64,000 nt of DNA from Thalassomonas viridans (GCF_000948985.2 NZ_CP059733.1:4092001-4156000); one strand, 5' to 3'. Numbered from the stretch's first letter, positions 37,463 to 47,438 are shown. Numbers and translations are program-made. The notes: generated by a model from the letters alone, not told the origin.

Positions 37463-40400
37463 GCAGCTTGCTTAAGCTTAACCTGTCTCACCCGAGTGAC
37501 TTTACCTGGACAACTGAACCACTGGCGCATTATGCCGGACAGGAAAACCGCCAGCAGCAGATAAAGCGGCCAGTAGTCTTTATCGGCTTCCCGCTTGTCC
37601 ATTTTCTGCTCCTGAAGTTTTTGTCCGGTAACCTGCTCGGTTTGCTGCCCGGCCGACACCGGTGACGGCATCGCTTGCTGAGCCTGTGCCAGGGCCTGGC
37701 TCAGGGGCTGCAAGCCGAAACCACTGGCCTTAGCATCAGCATATTCCGTGAATTTCTCATTGTCGGTAGCCACGTCATAAGTTGCCGCCAGCTCGGTATA
37801 CATCTGCACCATCTCTTTCACGGTTTGCGCGTCGGCCTGCCAATAATCCTTACGTACGGCTTCCAGCATGCGTTCCAGGATCTGGGCCATGGCTTCGGGA
37901 TTGCTTTGCTTGAAAAACTCCTGCATATCCAGCTGATACTTGTCCTGGACATAAACCTCAAAAAACTCCTGCCACTGGTCATCACGCACCGCCTCGGGCG
38001 TCATCACCTCCCAGCCCCACATGTTGTTCATGCGGTCTAAAATCGCCGTGGCACCGGCATAACCGGCATCCTGCATCGCCTCTATCCAGCGGGGATGGAA
38101 ATAACGGCTGCGCATTTCCTGATCGAGGAAGTCTTCCATGGTCTGGGCCTTAAGCTTGTCTTTACGGCGCAGGTTCGACACATACATCTGCGGCGTTTTA
38201 CCGTCCAGATGGCGCACCGCCAGTCCTATGCCGCCAAAATACTGAAAGGGGTCGTCATTGGTCAGCAGCGCATAAAGATTGGTGGAGCGGGAAAACACCA
38301 CAGCCTCGGTACCGGACAATATCTGGCCGTAAAGGCCGGTATCCGCCATATTTTCACTCCAGCGTTTTTCATCCTTGCCAAAAGCAAAACCCATACGGTC
38401 CAGATAAAGGTTGGCCAGCTTGGCATCGCTGTCCCAGGTATCCGATGCCAGGCTGGATGCTGCCAGCCCCGTGCCGTAATTGCCGCTTTCGTTGGAGAAA
38501 ATCCTCACCGAAGACAAGTACTGCGCATCTTCTTCGGATTTGCCCTGTTCAAGCAGGTTTTGCTTTAACACCTGGCTGTTGCGGTAGACAAAGTTATTGT
38601 CTTCTTTCATCCGGGCAATTTTATCTATCGCCTCCGCCAGCCATAACATCACGTTGGGAAAAGCATCCCTATACAGGCCGGTGGCAGAAATCACCACGTC
38701 TATCCTCGGCCGCCCCAACTCACTGTAAGGGATCACCTCAGTGCCGGTAATATTGCCCTGCTGGTTCCACTTGGGCTTAAGCCCTAAGGCATGCAATATC
38801 TGCGCTTCCAGTGCCCCCTGGTGGCGCATGGTTTCCAGCGACCATAAGGAAAATGCCATCTTCTGCGGATATCTGCCGTTTTTAGCAACATGATCCGCCA
38901 GCGTCTGCTCCAGCAGGGTCACCCCCGCCTGATAGGCTTCTTTTGACGGTACTTTTGCCGGGTTAAAGCCTATCAGGTTACGCCCGGTAGGCGCGGCACC
39001 CGGGTTACGGATAGGGTCGCCGCCGTGGCTGACGCCGATATAATGCCCGTCAAGCGCCGCCAGTAAGTTCTCCAGTTCGGCAATTTGCGCAAAGTTAGCC
39101 CAGTATTTTTTCGCCTGTAAGATATCTGCTTTAAGCTTTTCGTCCAATTTGGCAAACAGAGGGTCTTCGCTGTCACCGGCAGCACTTTTAACCAAGAAAT
39201 GCTGTAACACCTGATAACCGGGTAAGGCCGCAAGTTCGGTTACCCCAAGCCGGTCACGGCTCTCTTGCTCGCTCACCGCCAGGTTATTTTCCTGCTCAAA
39301 AATAGCAGCCCGTTCGGCAAAGTTATCCCCCAACATCTGGATAATGGTGCTGAGTAAATGTGCCTGCTTAGGCAATAAACCAAAGGTATGCACGCCTAAC
39401 GGCTGGCTTTGTCCGGCAAGTTCGGTGAGGTGATCCTGAATTCGGGTGATGCCGGCGCTGAAATCAGCCCGTAGTGCCGCCACATCCAGCTCTATGGCTT
39501 CGAAAATATGTAGCTCCTGCGCCTTGGTAATAATCTGCTCCCGGGTATTTTCTTTGCTCAACCCCTGCTCCAGCATCATATAATTGGCAATCAGCTCATT
39601 CAGCTCCGCCACCTCGGCATATAAACCGGCCTTGGCAAATCCCGGAGTCAAATGGCTGATCATAGTGGCGCGCCCGCGGCGTTTCGCCTGCATCGCCTCA
39701 CCGACATTATCGATAATATAAGGGTAAAATACCGGGATATTGCCTATCGCCAGGTTCGGGGCATCATAGACAGACAAACCGCGCTCTTTACCCGTCAACC
39801 ATTCCTGAGAGCCGTGGGTGCCTAAGTGAATATAGGCATCGGCACCAAATACCTGCCGGGCATAAAGATAAATCGCCAGGTAGCTGTGGTTAATGGGGGT
39901 TTTGGTGCTGTGATACAAATTGGCATGCTCTTTCGCATCCTCTCCCCTGACTCCCTGGGGCATCACTATCATATTGCCCAGTTCCATACGGGGAATAATA
40001 AAGGCAGGCTCCTGGCCTTGCTCCGGAGCATTTTTACCATTATTGCGCGCAGCCGTAGTCAGCATGCCGCTGTCTTCGGGTTTACCCCAGCGCTCAACTA
40101 TAGGTTGGCTGACCTCTTCCGGCAACTGACTGAACCAGGCCAGGTAGGTCTTCAGAGGCAGATAATCCGCCAGCCCCATATCGATTAGCGCCGAGGTATC
40201 TTCATGACGATAATAAGGGCGCAGCAACTGTCCCGCCGCTTTAATAAAATATTCTGCCTCTTTATCCTGTACCTGGTAGCCCTGCGCTTTCATGGCCCGG
40301 CTGATTTGGCCAAGGGAAGAAGGCACATCCAAAAAGGCCGCACCTATATTTTTTTCACCCGGAGGATAATTCCAGATAAAGGCCGCCACTTTTTTCTCCC

Positions 40401-41526
40401 GGTTATTGATATGGGCAAGGCGGGCATGATTATAGGCACGCTCAGCCAGGGCCTGCATCTGCGATTCCATCACCACCTTACGCCCCTGCTCCGTGGCGGC
40501 AATGATACTGGGATCAACACTGCCGGTATCTTCCGGCATCACCAGGAAAAACGGCGTCAGCGAAGGGGAAATACCGGCATTATCCGCCAGGAACTTTTCT
40601 TCGTTCCCTTCGGTGTAGTTTAAAGCCTGTATAACCGGCACACCTAATTTGGCAAACTCCTGGCGGCGTTTTTCAACGTAATGCAGCGAGCGGTAGTTGA
40701 TCAGCAGGTTAACCCGGCTTACCCCGGCTTGCCCGCCCTGCTGCTCCGTCATCAATAGATCCGTATATTCTAACAGCTCGTCATTGCCTTCAAAGAAAAA
40801 GGCAAACGCCTTGACGCCTTTGGCTTCCAGCCCTTTGATCAGGGTATCGACAACCTGCTGCTGCTCATAATCAATCACACTGCGGTGGATAGCAACGGCG
40901 ATCACCGGCTGGTTTTTTTCAGGCGCCAGATAGTCAAAAAAGGCGCTTTCATCCGAAGTCAGCAACCCGGGAAAACCATAATGGTACAAGCCGACATCCG
41001 GCACCTGAGCCGGCGGCTCGGCAGCTTGCGTTGAACGTTTAAAAACATCATGGCTCAGGTAAGTCATCATGTTTTGATAGTTGATCCGCCCGGCATGCTT
41101 GTAATAAGCGGCAATCATCTTCTTATCTTTCTCCGCCACTCCCTGGTTCATGGCGGCGTTTTCAGTATCTCCCAATGAAATCACCGGCACTTGCGGAAAG
41201 CGGGTTAAGTGGTCCTGGTATTTGCCAAACATAAATTTAGACAGTTCAGGGTTAATACCGTCCAGTAAGATTAAATCCGCCTTCGACCAGGCCCCGGCAA
41301 TTTCTTCTTCGCTTTTGCCCCGGGTTTTCATATTGGTTAAGGTAAAAGGCTCATCTTTTGCCAAAGATAAAAGCAGATCGGCTTTCGCCTGTGAGCCGTG
41401 CCCGGACATAAAGAGCAAAACCTGAGGTTTCTCCTCTTGCCCGGCTCTGGCGACTTGCTGCGCCACTAACGGCGCAGCCGGCCAGAGCGCCAGACAGGCC
41501 AGTAAAATCATTAAGCATCTAATCAT
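37459..41526 (-). CDS. Periplasmic CobN/HmuS-like chelatase
   Basis: A 1355-residue member of the CobN / magnesium-chelatase large-subunit family. Cytoplasmic CobN inserts cobalt into a corrin. This one has an N-terminal signal peptide (LMILLACLALWPAAPLVAQ) and a C-terminal membrane helix (YWPLYLLLAVFLSGIM), so the enzyme domain lies in the periplasm. Conserved CobN stretches include AYIHLGTHGSQEWLTGKERGLS and GRPRIDVVISATGLYRDAFPN. Such exported homologues, known as HmuS in Bacteroidetes haem-uptake operons, are reported to act on haem. The neighbours are a TolQ-like and a DUF2149-like protein and a TonB receptor with a Fur-like site between them, all fitting haem or metalloporphyrin use. 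Start 41526 has GGAGG upstream; an earlier in-frame start is not used. Confidence 0.88.
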   Translation of the reverse strand: MIRCLMILLACLALWPAAPLVAQQVARAGQEEKPQVLLFMSGHGSQAKADLLLSLAKDEPFTLTNMKTRGKSEEEIAGAWSKADLILLDGINPELSKFMFGKYQDHLTRFPQVPVISLGDTENAAMNQGVAEKDKKMIAAYYKHAGRINYQNMMTYLSHDVFKRSTQAAEPPAQVPDVGLYHYGFPGLLTSDESAFFDYLAPEKNQPVIAVAIHRSVIDYEQQQVVDTLIKGLEAKGVKAFAFFFEGNDELLEYTDLLMTEQQGGQAGVSRVNLLINYRSLHYVEKRRQEFAKLGVPVIQALNYTEGNEEKFLADNAGISPSLTPFFLVMPEDTGSVDPSIIAATEQGRKVVMESQMQALAERAYNHARLAHINNREKKVAAFIWNYPPGEKNIGAAFLDVPSSLGQISRAMKAQGYQVQDKEAEYFIKAAGQLLRPYYRHEDTSALIDMGLADYLPLKTYLAWFSQLPEEVSQPIVERWGKPEDSGMLTTAARNNGKNAPEQGQEPAFIIPRMELGNMIVMPQGVRGEDAKEHANLYHSTKTPINHSYLAIYLYARQVFGADAYIHLGTHGSQEWLTGKERGLSVYDAPNLAIGNIPVFYPYIIDNVGEAMQAKRRGRATMISHLTPGFAKAGLYAEVAELNELIANYMMLEQGLSKENTREQIITKAQELHIFEAIELDVAALRADFSAGITRIQDHLTELAGQSQPLGVHTFGLLPKQAHLLSTIIQMLGDNFAERAAIFEQENNLAVSEQESRDRLGVTELAALPGYQVLQHFLVKSAAGDSEDPLFAKLDEKLKADILQAKKYWANFAQIAELENLLAALDGHYIGVSHGGDPIRNPGAAPTGRNLIGFNPAKVPSKEAYQAGVTLLEQTLADHVAKNGRYPQKMAFSLWSLETMRHQGALEAQILHALGLKPKWNQQGNITGTEVIPYSELGRPRIDVVISATGLYRDAFPNVMLWLAEAIDKIARMKEDNNFVYRNSQVLKQNLLEQGKSEEDAQYLSSVRIFSNESGNYGTGLAASSLASDTWDSDAKLANLYLDRMGFAFGKDEKRWSENMADTGLYGQILSGTEAVVFSRSTNLYALLTNDDPFQYFGGIGLAVRHLDGKTPQMYVSNLRRKDKLKAQTMEDFLDQEMRSRYFHPRWIEAMQDAGYAGATAILDRMNNMWGWEVMTPEAVRDDQWQEFFEVYVQDKYQLDMQEFFKQSNPEAMAQILERMLEAVRKDYWQADAQTVKEMVQMYTELAATYDVATDNEKFTEYADAKASGFGLQPLSQALAQAQQAMPSPVSAGQQTEQVTGQKLQEQKMDKREADKDYWPLYLLLAVFLSGIMRQWFSCPGKVTRVRQVKLKQAA

Positions 41527-41527
41527 C

Positions 41528-41866
41528 TTATTTTCCTCCAGACTGCTCGCCTTCCGCCCCGTCTTCCGGAACATAAACAAAACTGCCGTCGGCCATTTTA
41601 TAGGCCACACCGGCACGCATGCCTTCGCCCGAGCCGATTTCACCGTTGGCCTTATATTGCTTGATTTCTTTACCTTTTTTCACGATGACTTCCATATTCG
41701 GTTTACCGGCATTTTTCACTACGGTGACATCGTCTTCGGAAAAAACATTCAGCGGGTTTTGTGCGAGGGCAATCAACAAGGCAGCGATGATCACTAAAAA
41801 GACATCCACCAGGTTCACCGCACTGACAATAGGGTTGAGTTCTTCGTCTTCTTCTAAAAACCGCAT
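41528..41866 (-). CDS. DUF2149-like small membrane protein (ExbD analogue)
   Basis: A 112-residue protein with one N-terminal membrane segment (about 18-40, VDVFLVIIAALLIALAQNPL) and a short periplasmic domain rich in Lys and Gly. It resembles DUF2149 proteins that sit with HmuS-type chelatases and TolQ-like partners, where they probably replace ExbD. ATG 41866 overlaps the TolQ-like stop as TGATG, and GGGGAG precedes it. It starts the downstream step to the CobN-like gene (one-base gap). Confidence 0.8.
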   Translation of the reverse strand: MRFLEEDEELNPIVSAVNLVDVFLVIIAALLIALAQNPLNVFSEDDVTVVKNAGKPNMEVIVKKGKEIKQYKANGEIGSGEGMRAGVAYKMADGSFVYVPEDGAEGEQSGGK

Positions 41867-42396
41867 CAACTACTCCCCTTGAGCTTGCGGATATTGATCA
41901 GTTCATCCGCGCACCAGCGTTTTTTCACACTCGCCGGCCAGAAAGTTAGCGAGGCGATCACCAGGCCCCATATAACGGCGGCAAAAGCTATGATCAGGTT
42001 TTCACTGATCCCCTGGATATTGCCGTCTGCCAGCGCCTGCAAGGCAGGCCCCATAGGGATCATGGTGGCGATCAGGCCGAGCATGGGAGCGATACGGGTA
42101 ACGATGCGCAGGGTTTCCAGGTTTTTCAGGGCGACAACTTCCAATTCATCTTCACTGGCATCGGGATTATTGACAAAATAATTATGTACCGGGTAACCCT
42201 TGAGCCAATCCGTTTGTCCCGTCTGTACCTGCATCACATACAGTGGCGCATATTTCTTACGCAAGGCATATTGCCCGAGAAATCCTCCCAGGGCATATAT
42301 GGCATAAACCAGTAAAGCCACAATAATTAAAATAACCGGCGCCATCAGCAAGTGTGACAACTGCGCCATGATATTTTCCAGTGATTGAATATTCAC
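41866..42396 (-). CDS. MotA/TolQ/ExbB-like proton channel protein
   Basis: A 176-residue membrane protein with three hydrophobic segments (about 13-35, 90-112 and 128-150). The TolQ/ExbB core reads IAPMLGLIATMIPMGPALQALADGN...ENLIIAFAAVIWGLVIASLTF. It presumably forms the motor channel with the DUF2149-like protein and powers the TonB receptor or the chelatase. The start is GTG 42396 with AGAGG upstream. First gene of the leftward operon, behind Fur-like sites. Confidence 0.88.
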   Translation of the reverse strand: MNIQSLENIMAQLSHLLMAPVILIIVALLVYAIYALGGFLGQYALRKKYAPLYVMQVQTGQTDWLKGYPVHNYFVNNPDASEDELEVVALKNLETLRIVTRIAPMLGLIATMIPMGPALQALADGNIQGISENLIIAFAAVIWGLVIASLTFWPASVKKRWCADELINIRKLKGSS

Positions 42397-42485
42397 AAAA
42401 TTTTTCCTCTAAACTGTCTTAAATTGACTCACTTAAGTGATCTGCCGCGCACTTTAGACCATTTATCCGAAAACCTCAACACAAA

Positions 42486-42500
42486 TAAAAATTATTCTCA
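42486..42500. promoter_or_regulatory. Fur box
   Basis: TAAAAATTATTCTCA reads TGAGAAT-N-ATTTTTA on the other strand, matching the 7-1-7 Fur consensus (TGATAAT-N-ATTATCA) at 12 of 14 positions. A weaker second site is at 42519-42533 (GAATAATTTGTATCA, 10 of 14). Both lie in the 290-base gap between the divergent TolQ-like and TonB-receptor genes, so iron should repress both operons. Confidence 0.75.
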
Positions 42501-42686
42501 TTTAGGTTTACATTCTTAGAATAATTTGTATCATTAAAAACATCAATAAGCCAAACCTGCCCGAAATGAAAAGTATGCCTTGTTTGTCATCCAACAAAAA
42601 TCAGCGGCATGATAATGAGCCCGCAGATCTAAGGCACAACCCAGTAACAGCGGGCTTTATTACTACCTTAAGAGGAAAAAAATCTC

Positions 42687-44879
42687 ATGTTTAAGCCAAC
42701 ACCTAAGGTGCTTGCTTGTGTTATTTCAACTGCATTGTTAACCAGCCCAAGTTATGCCGAAATGCCTGATGATACTCAGGATATCGCCCAGGACCTGGAA
42801 GTGATCGTCATCAGCGGCTCCCGCACCGAAAAAGCACTTAAAGACGTTGCCGGCAGCATCTCTGTCGTCACCGCACAGGACATAGAAAAGCAAGTGGTCA
42901 CGGACATGAACCAGTTATTCAAATATGATCCCGGCATAGAGGTCACCGGCAGTGCCGGCGGCGCACAAAATATCCTGGTGCGCGGCATGGGCAGCGACCG
43001 GGTGCTGATGATCAAAGACGGCATGCGCATGAATGAAGGCTACGGCGCCGACGGCCTGAACGACATAGTCGGCCGCGGCTTTATTGAAACCGATACCTTA
43101 AAGCAGGTGGAAGTGGCCAAAGGCGCCGCGTCATCCCTTTACGGCTCGGATGCTTTGGGCGGCATTATCGTTTTCACCACCAAAGACGCCAGTGACTACC
43201 TGGGTCAGGGAGAAACCTTTGCCGGCTCGGTAAAAACCGGCTACGACGACAGCACTGAGCAGGAAAGTATCAGCACTACCCTGGCGTTTGCCCACGGCGC
43301 ATTTGAGCACCTGATTAACCTCAATTACCGCGACGGTCACGAGCAGCAAAACTATGATGAAAGCGAGCAGCCGTTTTCCATCCAGTCGGACAATATTTTC
43401 TATAAAGGCAGATACGACTTCAGTGAGCAGGATTATCTGACCTTCACCACAGAGCACTGGCAGCAGGAAAGCAAAGGCGACAGCGCCGACGGCTTGCTCG
43501 CCTACTTCCGCGGCCTGGGGCAATACGGCTACCAGATCGTTGATGAAAACATCAACAACGATAAAACCACAGAATCATACAAACTCAGCTACCATAGCGA
43601 AAGCGGCACCGGTTTTTACGACCTGCTCAATGTCAGCCTGTATAAAAACAAGACCATCCAGCGGGATCAGGAATACGGACAACTGGATATCAATGCCCCT
43701 ATGTTCGGCGTTATCGAAATACGGGATATGTGGAAAACCTCCAGATACCAGCAAGACACCATAGGCTTTTTGTCCAACGCCAGCCTTGAGCTTAACCCGA
43801 CCCACACCCTGGGTTACGGTCTGGATATCGAAAAAACCGAAAGCAGCCGCCTGGTACACGAATACCGGGAAGTGGCCGGTGAGTCTACCCGGGACTTAAC
43901 CGAAGAAAAATTCCCGAAAACCGATACCTCGCGTACCGGTATTTTCGTCAACGATGAAATCACCCTGCTCGAAGGCCAGCTGACGCTAACGCCGGGGGTA
44001 AGGTTTGACCGTTACGATATGGATCCCAATGGCGCCTTAAAAGCCGACGGCATCAACCGTTTTTCGAAAATAGATGAAAACCATACTTCCTTTAATTTCG
44101 GCGCCCTGTACCGCTTATCGGAAGATATCAGCCTGTTCGCCCAATACGGCCAGGGCTTTAAGGTGCCTGCCTATGACCTGGCTTATATCGAACATTATAA
44201 CCAGGCAAGCTCCAGCTATATCTACGAAGTAGTTCCCAGCGACGATCTGTCGCCGGAAGAAAGCGACAGCTATGAGTTGGGCTTAAGGGGCACCCTGGGC
44301 GATTTCGCCTTTAATACCGCGGTTTACTACACCAAATACGATCAGTTCCTTGCCACTAGCTTAACCGAGAGTGAAACGGTAATGAATGACGACGGCAGCT
44401 TTGCCTACCAGCACGATATCTTCCAATATCAGAACATCGATGCCGTCACCATAAAGGGCATAGAAGCGGCGGTGAATTACGACATCAATAATGAATTCAA
44501 TGTCTTTTTAAATGCTTCATACCAGCACGGCAAGGATGATGAAACCGATGAATATATCGAAACTATCAGTCCGTTATCGGGTATTGCCGGTGTAGGTTAT
44601 GCGGGAGATAAACTTAACGCCGAGTTGATCTTGAACTGGGCCAACAGGATGACGAAAGTGCCTGCTGGCAAGTCTGAAATTGCCGGTTACGGCAGCCTGG
44701 ATTTACTGATGAGTTATCAGCTGACCGATGATGTGCTCATCAACTTATCGGCCACCAACCTCACCGATAAGGAATATATCCGCTACGCCAATGCCACCGG
44801 ACACAGCGAAGGTGACTCCAAGCAGCATTTAACCGAAGCCGGCAGAACCTTCTCCGTCAGTGCTAAGATGACCTTCTAA
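42687..44879 (+). CDS. TonB-dependent receptor, haem/haemoprotein-type
   Basis: A 730-residue outer-membrane receptor: signal peptide (about 1-24), TonB box region (DLEVIVISGSR), plug domain (about 45-165, with QNILVRGMGSDRVLMIKDGMR), then a 22-strand barrel ending in the aromatic SAKMTF. The FKVPAYDLAYIEHYNQ segment sits where haem receptors carry FRAP, although an NPNL-type box is not exact. It opposes the chelatase operon and shares its Fur-like control region, so it should import haem or a related compound. AGAGGAAAA precedes the ATG. Confidence 0.9.
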   Translation: MFKPTPKVLACVISTALLTSPSYAEMPDDTQDIAQDLEVIVISGSRTEKALKDVAGSISVVTAQDIEKQVVTDMNQLFKYDPGIEVTGSAGGAQNILVRGMGSDRVLMIKDGMRMNEGYGADGLNDIVGRGFIETDTLKQVEVAKGAASSLYGSDALGGIIVFTTKDASDYLGQGETFAGSVKTGYDDSTEQESISTTLAFAHGAFEHLINLNYRDGHEQQNYDESEQPFSIQSDNIFYKGRYDFSEQDYLTFTTEHWQQESKGDSADGLLAYFRGLGQYGYQIVDENINNDKTTESYKLSYHSESGTGFYDLLNVSLYKNKTIQRDQEYGQLDINAPMFGVIEIRDMWKTSRYQQDTIGFLSNASLELNPTHTLGYGLDIEKTESSRLVHEYREVAGESTRDLTEEKFPKTDTSRTGIFVNDEITLLEGQLTLTPGVRFDRYDMDPNGALKADGINRFSKIDENHTSFNFGALYRLSEDISLFAQYGQGFKVPAYDLAYIEHYNQASSSYIYEVVPSDDLSPEESDSYELGLRGTLGDFAFNTAVYYTKYDQFLATSLTESETVMNDDGSFAYQHDIFQYQNIDAVTIKGIEAAVNYDINNEFNVFLNASYQHGKDDETDEYIETISPLSGIAGVGYAGDKLNAELILNWANRMTKVPAGKSEIAGYGSLDLLMSYQLTDDVLINLSATNLTDKEYIRYANATGHSEGDSKQHLTEAGRTFSVSAKMTF

Positions 44880-44953
44880 GCGTCATCTTATCCGCCTTTT
44901 GGCCTCAACCTGAGGTCAAAGGCCCTCTTCCCCCTCAAGCACGGCTGCACCGG

Positions 44954-45751
44954 TCAGGCTTTACGATAGTTCCTGATCACAAACTGCTCCTTAAAACCTA
45001 AGCCCTCATACAAACCTTTACCCATGACTGAGGCCTGCAAACTGAAAAAATCCGTATTGCCCACGCTTTGTGCAAGCAATACCGACATCAGCTGCCGGGC
45101 AATGCCCCTGCCCCGGTATTTCTCCGGCACCCCAAACTGGTGAATACCTGTGACCTGCATGCTTTGATAACGGCTGTTAAAGAGCAGAGCCGTAGCGACA
45201 GGCTGCTGGTTTTCATAGGCCAGCACTAACCTGGCGTTGCTGTCTTCAGCAAGCCCTTGTATCACGTCAGGGTCAATGTCATAGCCAAAAGCTTCACTGC
45301 AAACCCGGGTCCAGCAATTAAGCTCCGCCTCCCCGGTACAGGTAATCAGTTTTAATCCGCCGGTTTCCTGAATATTAACCGCTTTACCCGCCTCAACTGT
45401 CAGCCCCATAGCCACCAATTCAAAGGAGATACTGTAGCCATTGTCCATGAGTGCCTGTTCCAGGGATTCCTGTGCCGGCTCTACCTGGGGCCATACCGGG
45501 ATCACGCTATTGCCAGGTAACTGCAGCAAATGGTTAATCAAATCCGGAGACACGCCATCCCCGGACGAAGCCATCAAGTTTTCACACCAAAACCGATACG
45601 GCCAGCTACGGGACAAAAAAACCTTATGTTGAGGTGATAACTGAGGAGAGAGCTGAGATGATAAAAGCCGTTCATCAGCCCCCATGGCCTGCCATAACCG
45701 GGTGAAATTATCCAGATTGGCCAGCTGTAATTCAGGCTTGGTTAAATTCAT
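44954..45751 (-). CDS. GNAT family N-acetyltransferase
   Basis: A 265-residue protein with the acetyl-CoA site late in the chain: GVPEKYRGRGIARQLMSVLLAQ (about 210-230), then YEGLGFKEQFVIRNY as the typical last strand. The N-terminal half is a diverged GNAT-like domain. Substrate unknown. It is followed upstream by a DUF606 transporter gene five bases away, probably in one operon. Confidence 0.88.
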   Translation of the reverse strand: MNLTKPELQLANLDNFTRLWQAMGADERLLSSQLSPQLSPQHKVFLSRSWPYRFWCENLMASSGDGVSPDLINHLLQLPGNSVIPVWPQVEPAQESLEQALMDNGYSISFELVAMGLTVEAGKAVNIQETGGLKLITCTGEAELNCWTRVCSEAFGYDIDPDVIQGLAEDSNARLVLAYENQQPVATALLFNSRYQSMQVTGIHQFGVPEKYRGRGIARQLMSVLLAQSVGNTDFFSLQASVMGKGLYEGLGFKEQFVIRNYRKA

Positions 45752-45756
45752 ATTTG

Positions 45757-46200
45757 TTACGCCCGGTTAATCAAAACGATACCACTCACCAGTGCCGCCA
45801 CCCCGGCAAGTTTCGCCGCAGTAATGGGTTTTACCGGCAAGTCAAACCAGCCAAAATGACCGGCAATAACCGCCAATAACAACTGCCCGGTTAAAGCAGC
45901 AGATAACATAGCCCCTATACCCATTTTAGGAATAAGGTAATAAAAACACCCCAGCCCGAAAGCACTGAATGCCCCGCCGGCAAACCAGAGATACACAGGT
46001 ACGGCACGTACCATCTCCATACTGGGAATTTCCCGGTTCACCAGCAGCACCCCGCATAAGGTAAAAAAGATACTGCTGACAAACGCCACACTGGTGGCTA
46101 ACAAGGGATTCTTCAGCATAATCCCCAACTGGGCATTCATACTGGTCTGGGTCGCAATTGCCGCGCCTGCGATCAGCGCAAGTAGAGATAAATAAATCAT
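45757..46200 (-). CDS. DMT superfamily transporter, YdcZ/DUF606 type
   Basis: A 147-residue membrane protein with about five helices, filling half the size of a normal drug/metabolite transporter. It starts MIYLSLLALIAGAAIATQTSMNAQLG, typical of DUF606, and ends in SGIVLINRA. These half-size proteins are expected to dimerise. Start 46200 is preferred to the upstream in-frame 46224. It may be co-transcribed with the GNAT gene downstream and the Crp/Fnr gene upstream. Confidence 0.85.
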   Translation of the reverse strand: MIYLSLLALIAGAAIATQTSMNAQLGIMLKNPLLATSVAFVSSIFFTLCGVLLVNREIPSMEMVRAVPVYLWFAGGAFSAFGLGCFYYLIPKMGIGAMLSAALTGQLLLAVIAGHFGWFDLPVKPITAAKLAGVAALVSGIVLINRA

Positions 46201-46269
46201 GGCGCCAGCATAAAGTGCTGGCACCCCGGCGTCATTTACCTATGTTGATTTTTATCTAAAACGATAAAA

Positions 46270-46890
46270 TTATTCTCCGGCAAGCTGTTTGCGGATCCGG
46301 CTAAGCTGAGTCGGCGTTATGCCCAGGTGGGAAGCTATATGGTATTGCGGCAGCCGCAATTCAAGCTGCTGATATTCATCTAAAAAACGCAAATATCTCG
46401 CCTGCGCCTCTTCCTGCACCAGGGCCACTTCCCTTGCCTCTTTGGCAATCAGCCAGTTTTGTTCCAGATAATGAATATGGAACATTTTAAGATCTTCCCT
46501 GCTCGCCAATAACCGGCGAAAACCGTTAAAGTTAATGGTTATTACTTTAGATGCCTCCAATGCTTCTATGGCAAAGCGTGAAGGTCCATTTTTTAGCAGG
46601 GCCACCATAGAACCGGGAAATGTGTTTTCATCAAAAAACATCTTGTTGTATTCATTGCCTTTTTCATCGGCGATAAACAACCGGAACAAACCGGAATAAA
46701 CAAAAGCAAAAGAATTCGGCACTTGGCCTACAGGGTACAGAAATTCATTTTTTTCTATACTCACCAGCTCGCAGATATCTGTAAATTCCCGCCAGGTTTG
46801 CCCGGAGATGGGGTAATAAGCAGACATGGCTTTGTGTAGAGCGGTAAAAGTCGTTTTCCCTAAAGGACTGCTGGCACTTATGGTATTCAT
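46270..46890 (-). CDS. Crp/Fnr family regulator
   Basis: A 206-residue regulator with an N-terminal cyclic-nucleotide-binding-type domain (about 25-125, YSGLFRLFIADEKGNEYNKMFFDE) and a short C-terminal helix-turn-helix (ASHLGITPTQLSRIRKQL). The ligand-binding phosphate cassette is not obvious and there are no Fnr-type cysteines, so it may respond to another signal. It sits in a run of leftward small genes. Confidence 0.88.
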   Translation of the reverse strand: MNTISASSPLGKTTFTALHKAMSAYYPISGQTWREFTDICELVSIEKNEFLYPVGQVPNSFAFVYSGLFRLFIADEKGNEYNKMFFDENTFPGSMVALLKNGPSRFAIEALEASKVITINFNGFRRLLASREDLKMFHIHYLEQNWLIAKEAREVALVQEEAQARYLRFLDEYQQLELRLPQYHIASHLGITPTQLSRIRKQLAGE

Positions 46891-46905
46891 AGAGATAATA
46901 GAAGG

Positions 46906-47364
46906 CTAAATATCGCGCGTCAGGGAAAAAAGTAAGGTCTTATGCTCATAACTGCTGTTACACCAGTTATGCTTGTCCAGCACCACTCTCGGCACTTTAG
47001 CCAAGTCCTGCTCCGGCGCAAAACCAAACTTTTGATAGAAAGCCTGCAAATGGGCAAATGGCAAACAGTAGATTTTTTGGTAATCGCTGGCATTTTTAAC
47101 CAGATAATCAACAATAAGCCCGGCAACGCCCAAACCGCGAAAGTTATCCATTACATACATGCCGCCAAGTTCGGCGATACTTTCTTCTACATATTGCAAG
47201 CGGCCAAGCCCGGCTTTTTCGCCGTCAACTTCGGCAATGGCAATCAGTTCACGATCAAACTCAGACAATTTAAAACCTATGCTCAGGTATTGATTATTAA
47301 CCCAGGACATATCTTCCTCCCGGGCCGCTCTTATACTAACTTGGTTTTGTGTTTTACTATTCAA
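46906..47364 (-). CDS. GNAT family N-acetyltransferase
   Basis: A 152-residue single-domain GNAT: IRAAREEDMSWVNNQYLSIGF opening, strand GGMYVMDNFRGLGVAGLIVDYLV (acetyl-CoA loop RGLGVAG), ending FYQKFGFAPEQ. The start is TTG 47364 with GTGGAAA upstream, since the domain begins before any ATG. Substrate unknown. It is separated by 15 bases from the Crp/Fnr gene. Confidence 0.87.
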   Translation of the reverse strand: MNSKTQNQVSIRAAREEDMSWVNNQYLSIGFKLSEFDRELIAIAEVDGEKAGLGRLQYVEESIAELGGMYVMDNFRGLGVAGLIVDYLVKNASDYQKIYCLPFAHLQAFYQKFGFAPEQDLAKVPRVVLDKHNWCNSSYEHKTLLFSLTRDI

Positions 47365-47438
47365 GGCGAGATTTTTCCACTTGATCAGGCAATTACAACA
47401 ACTCTATCATAACGCCGGACGGCCAGACTTGCACCACC

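Noticed and set aside
37459..41526. Cobalamin-synthesis CobN
   Set aside because: A signal peptide and C-terminal anchor place it in the periplasm, and no other cobalamin genes are present.
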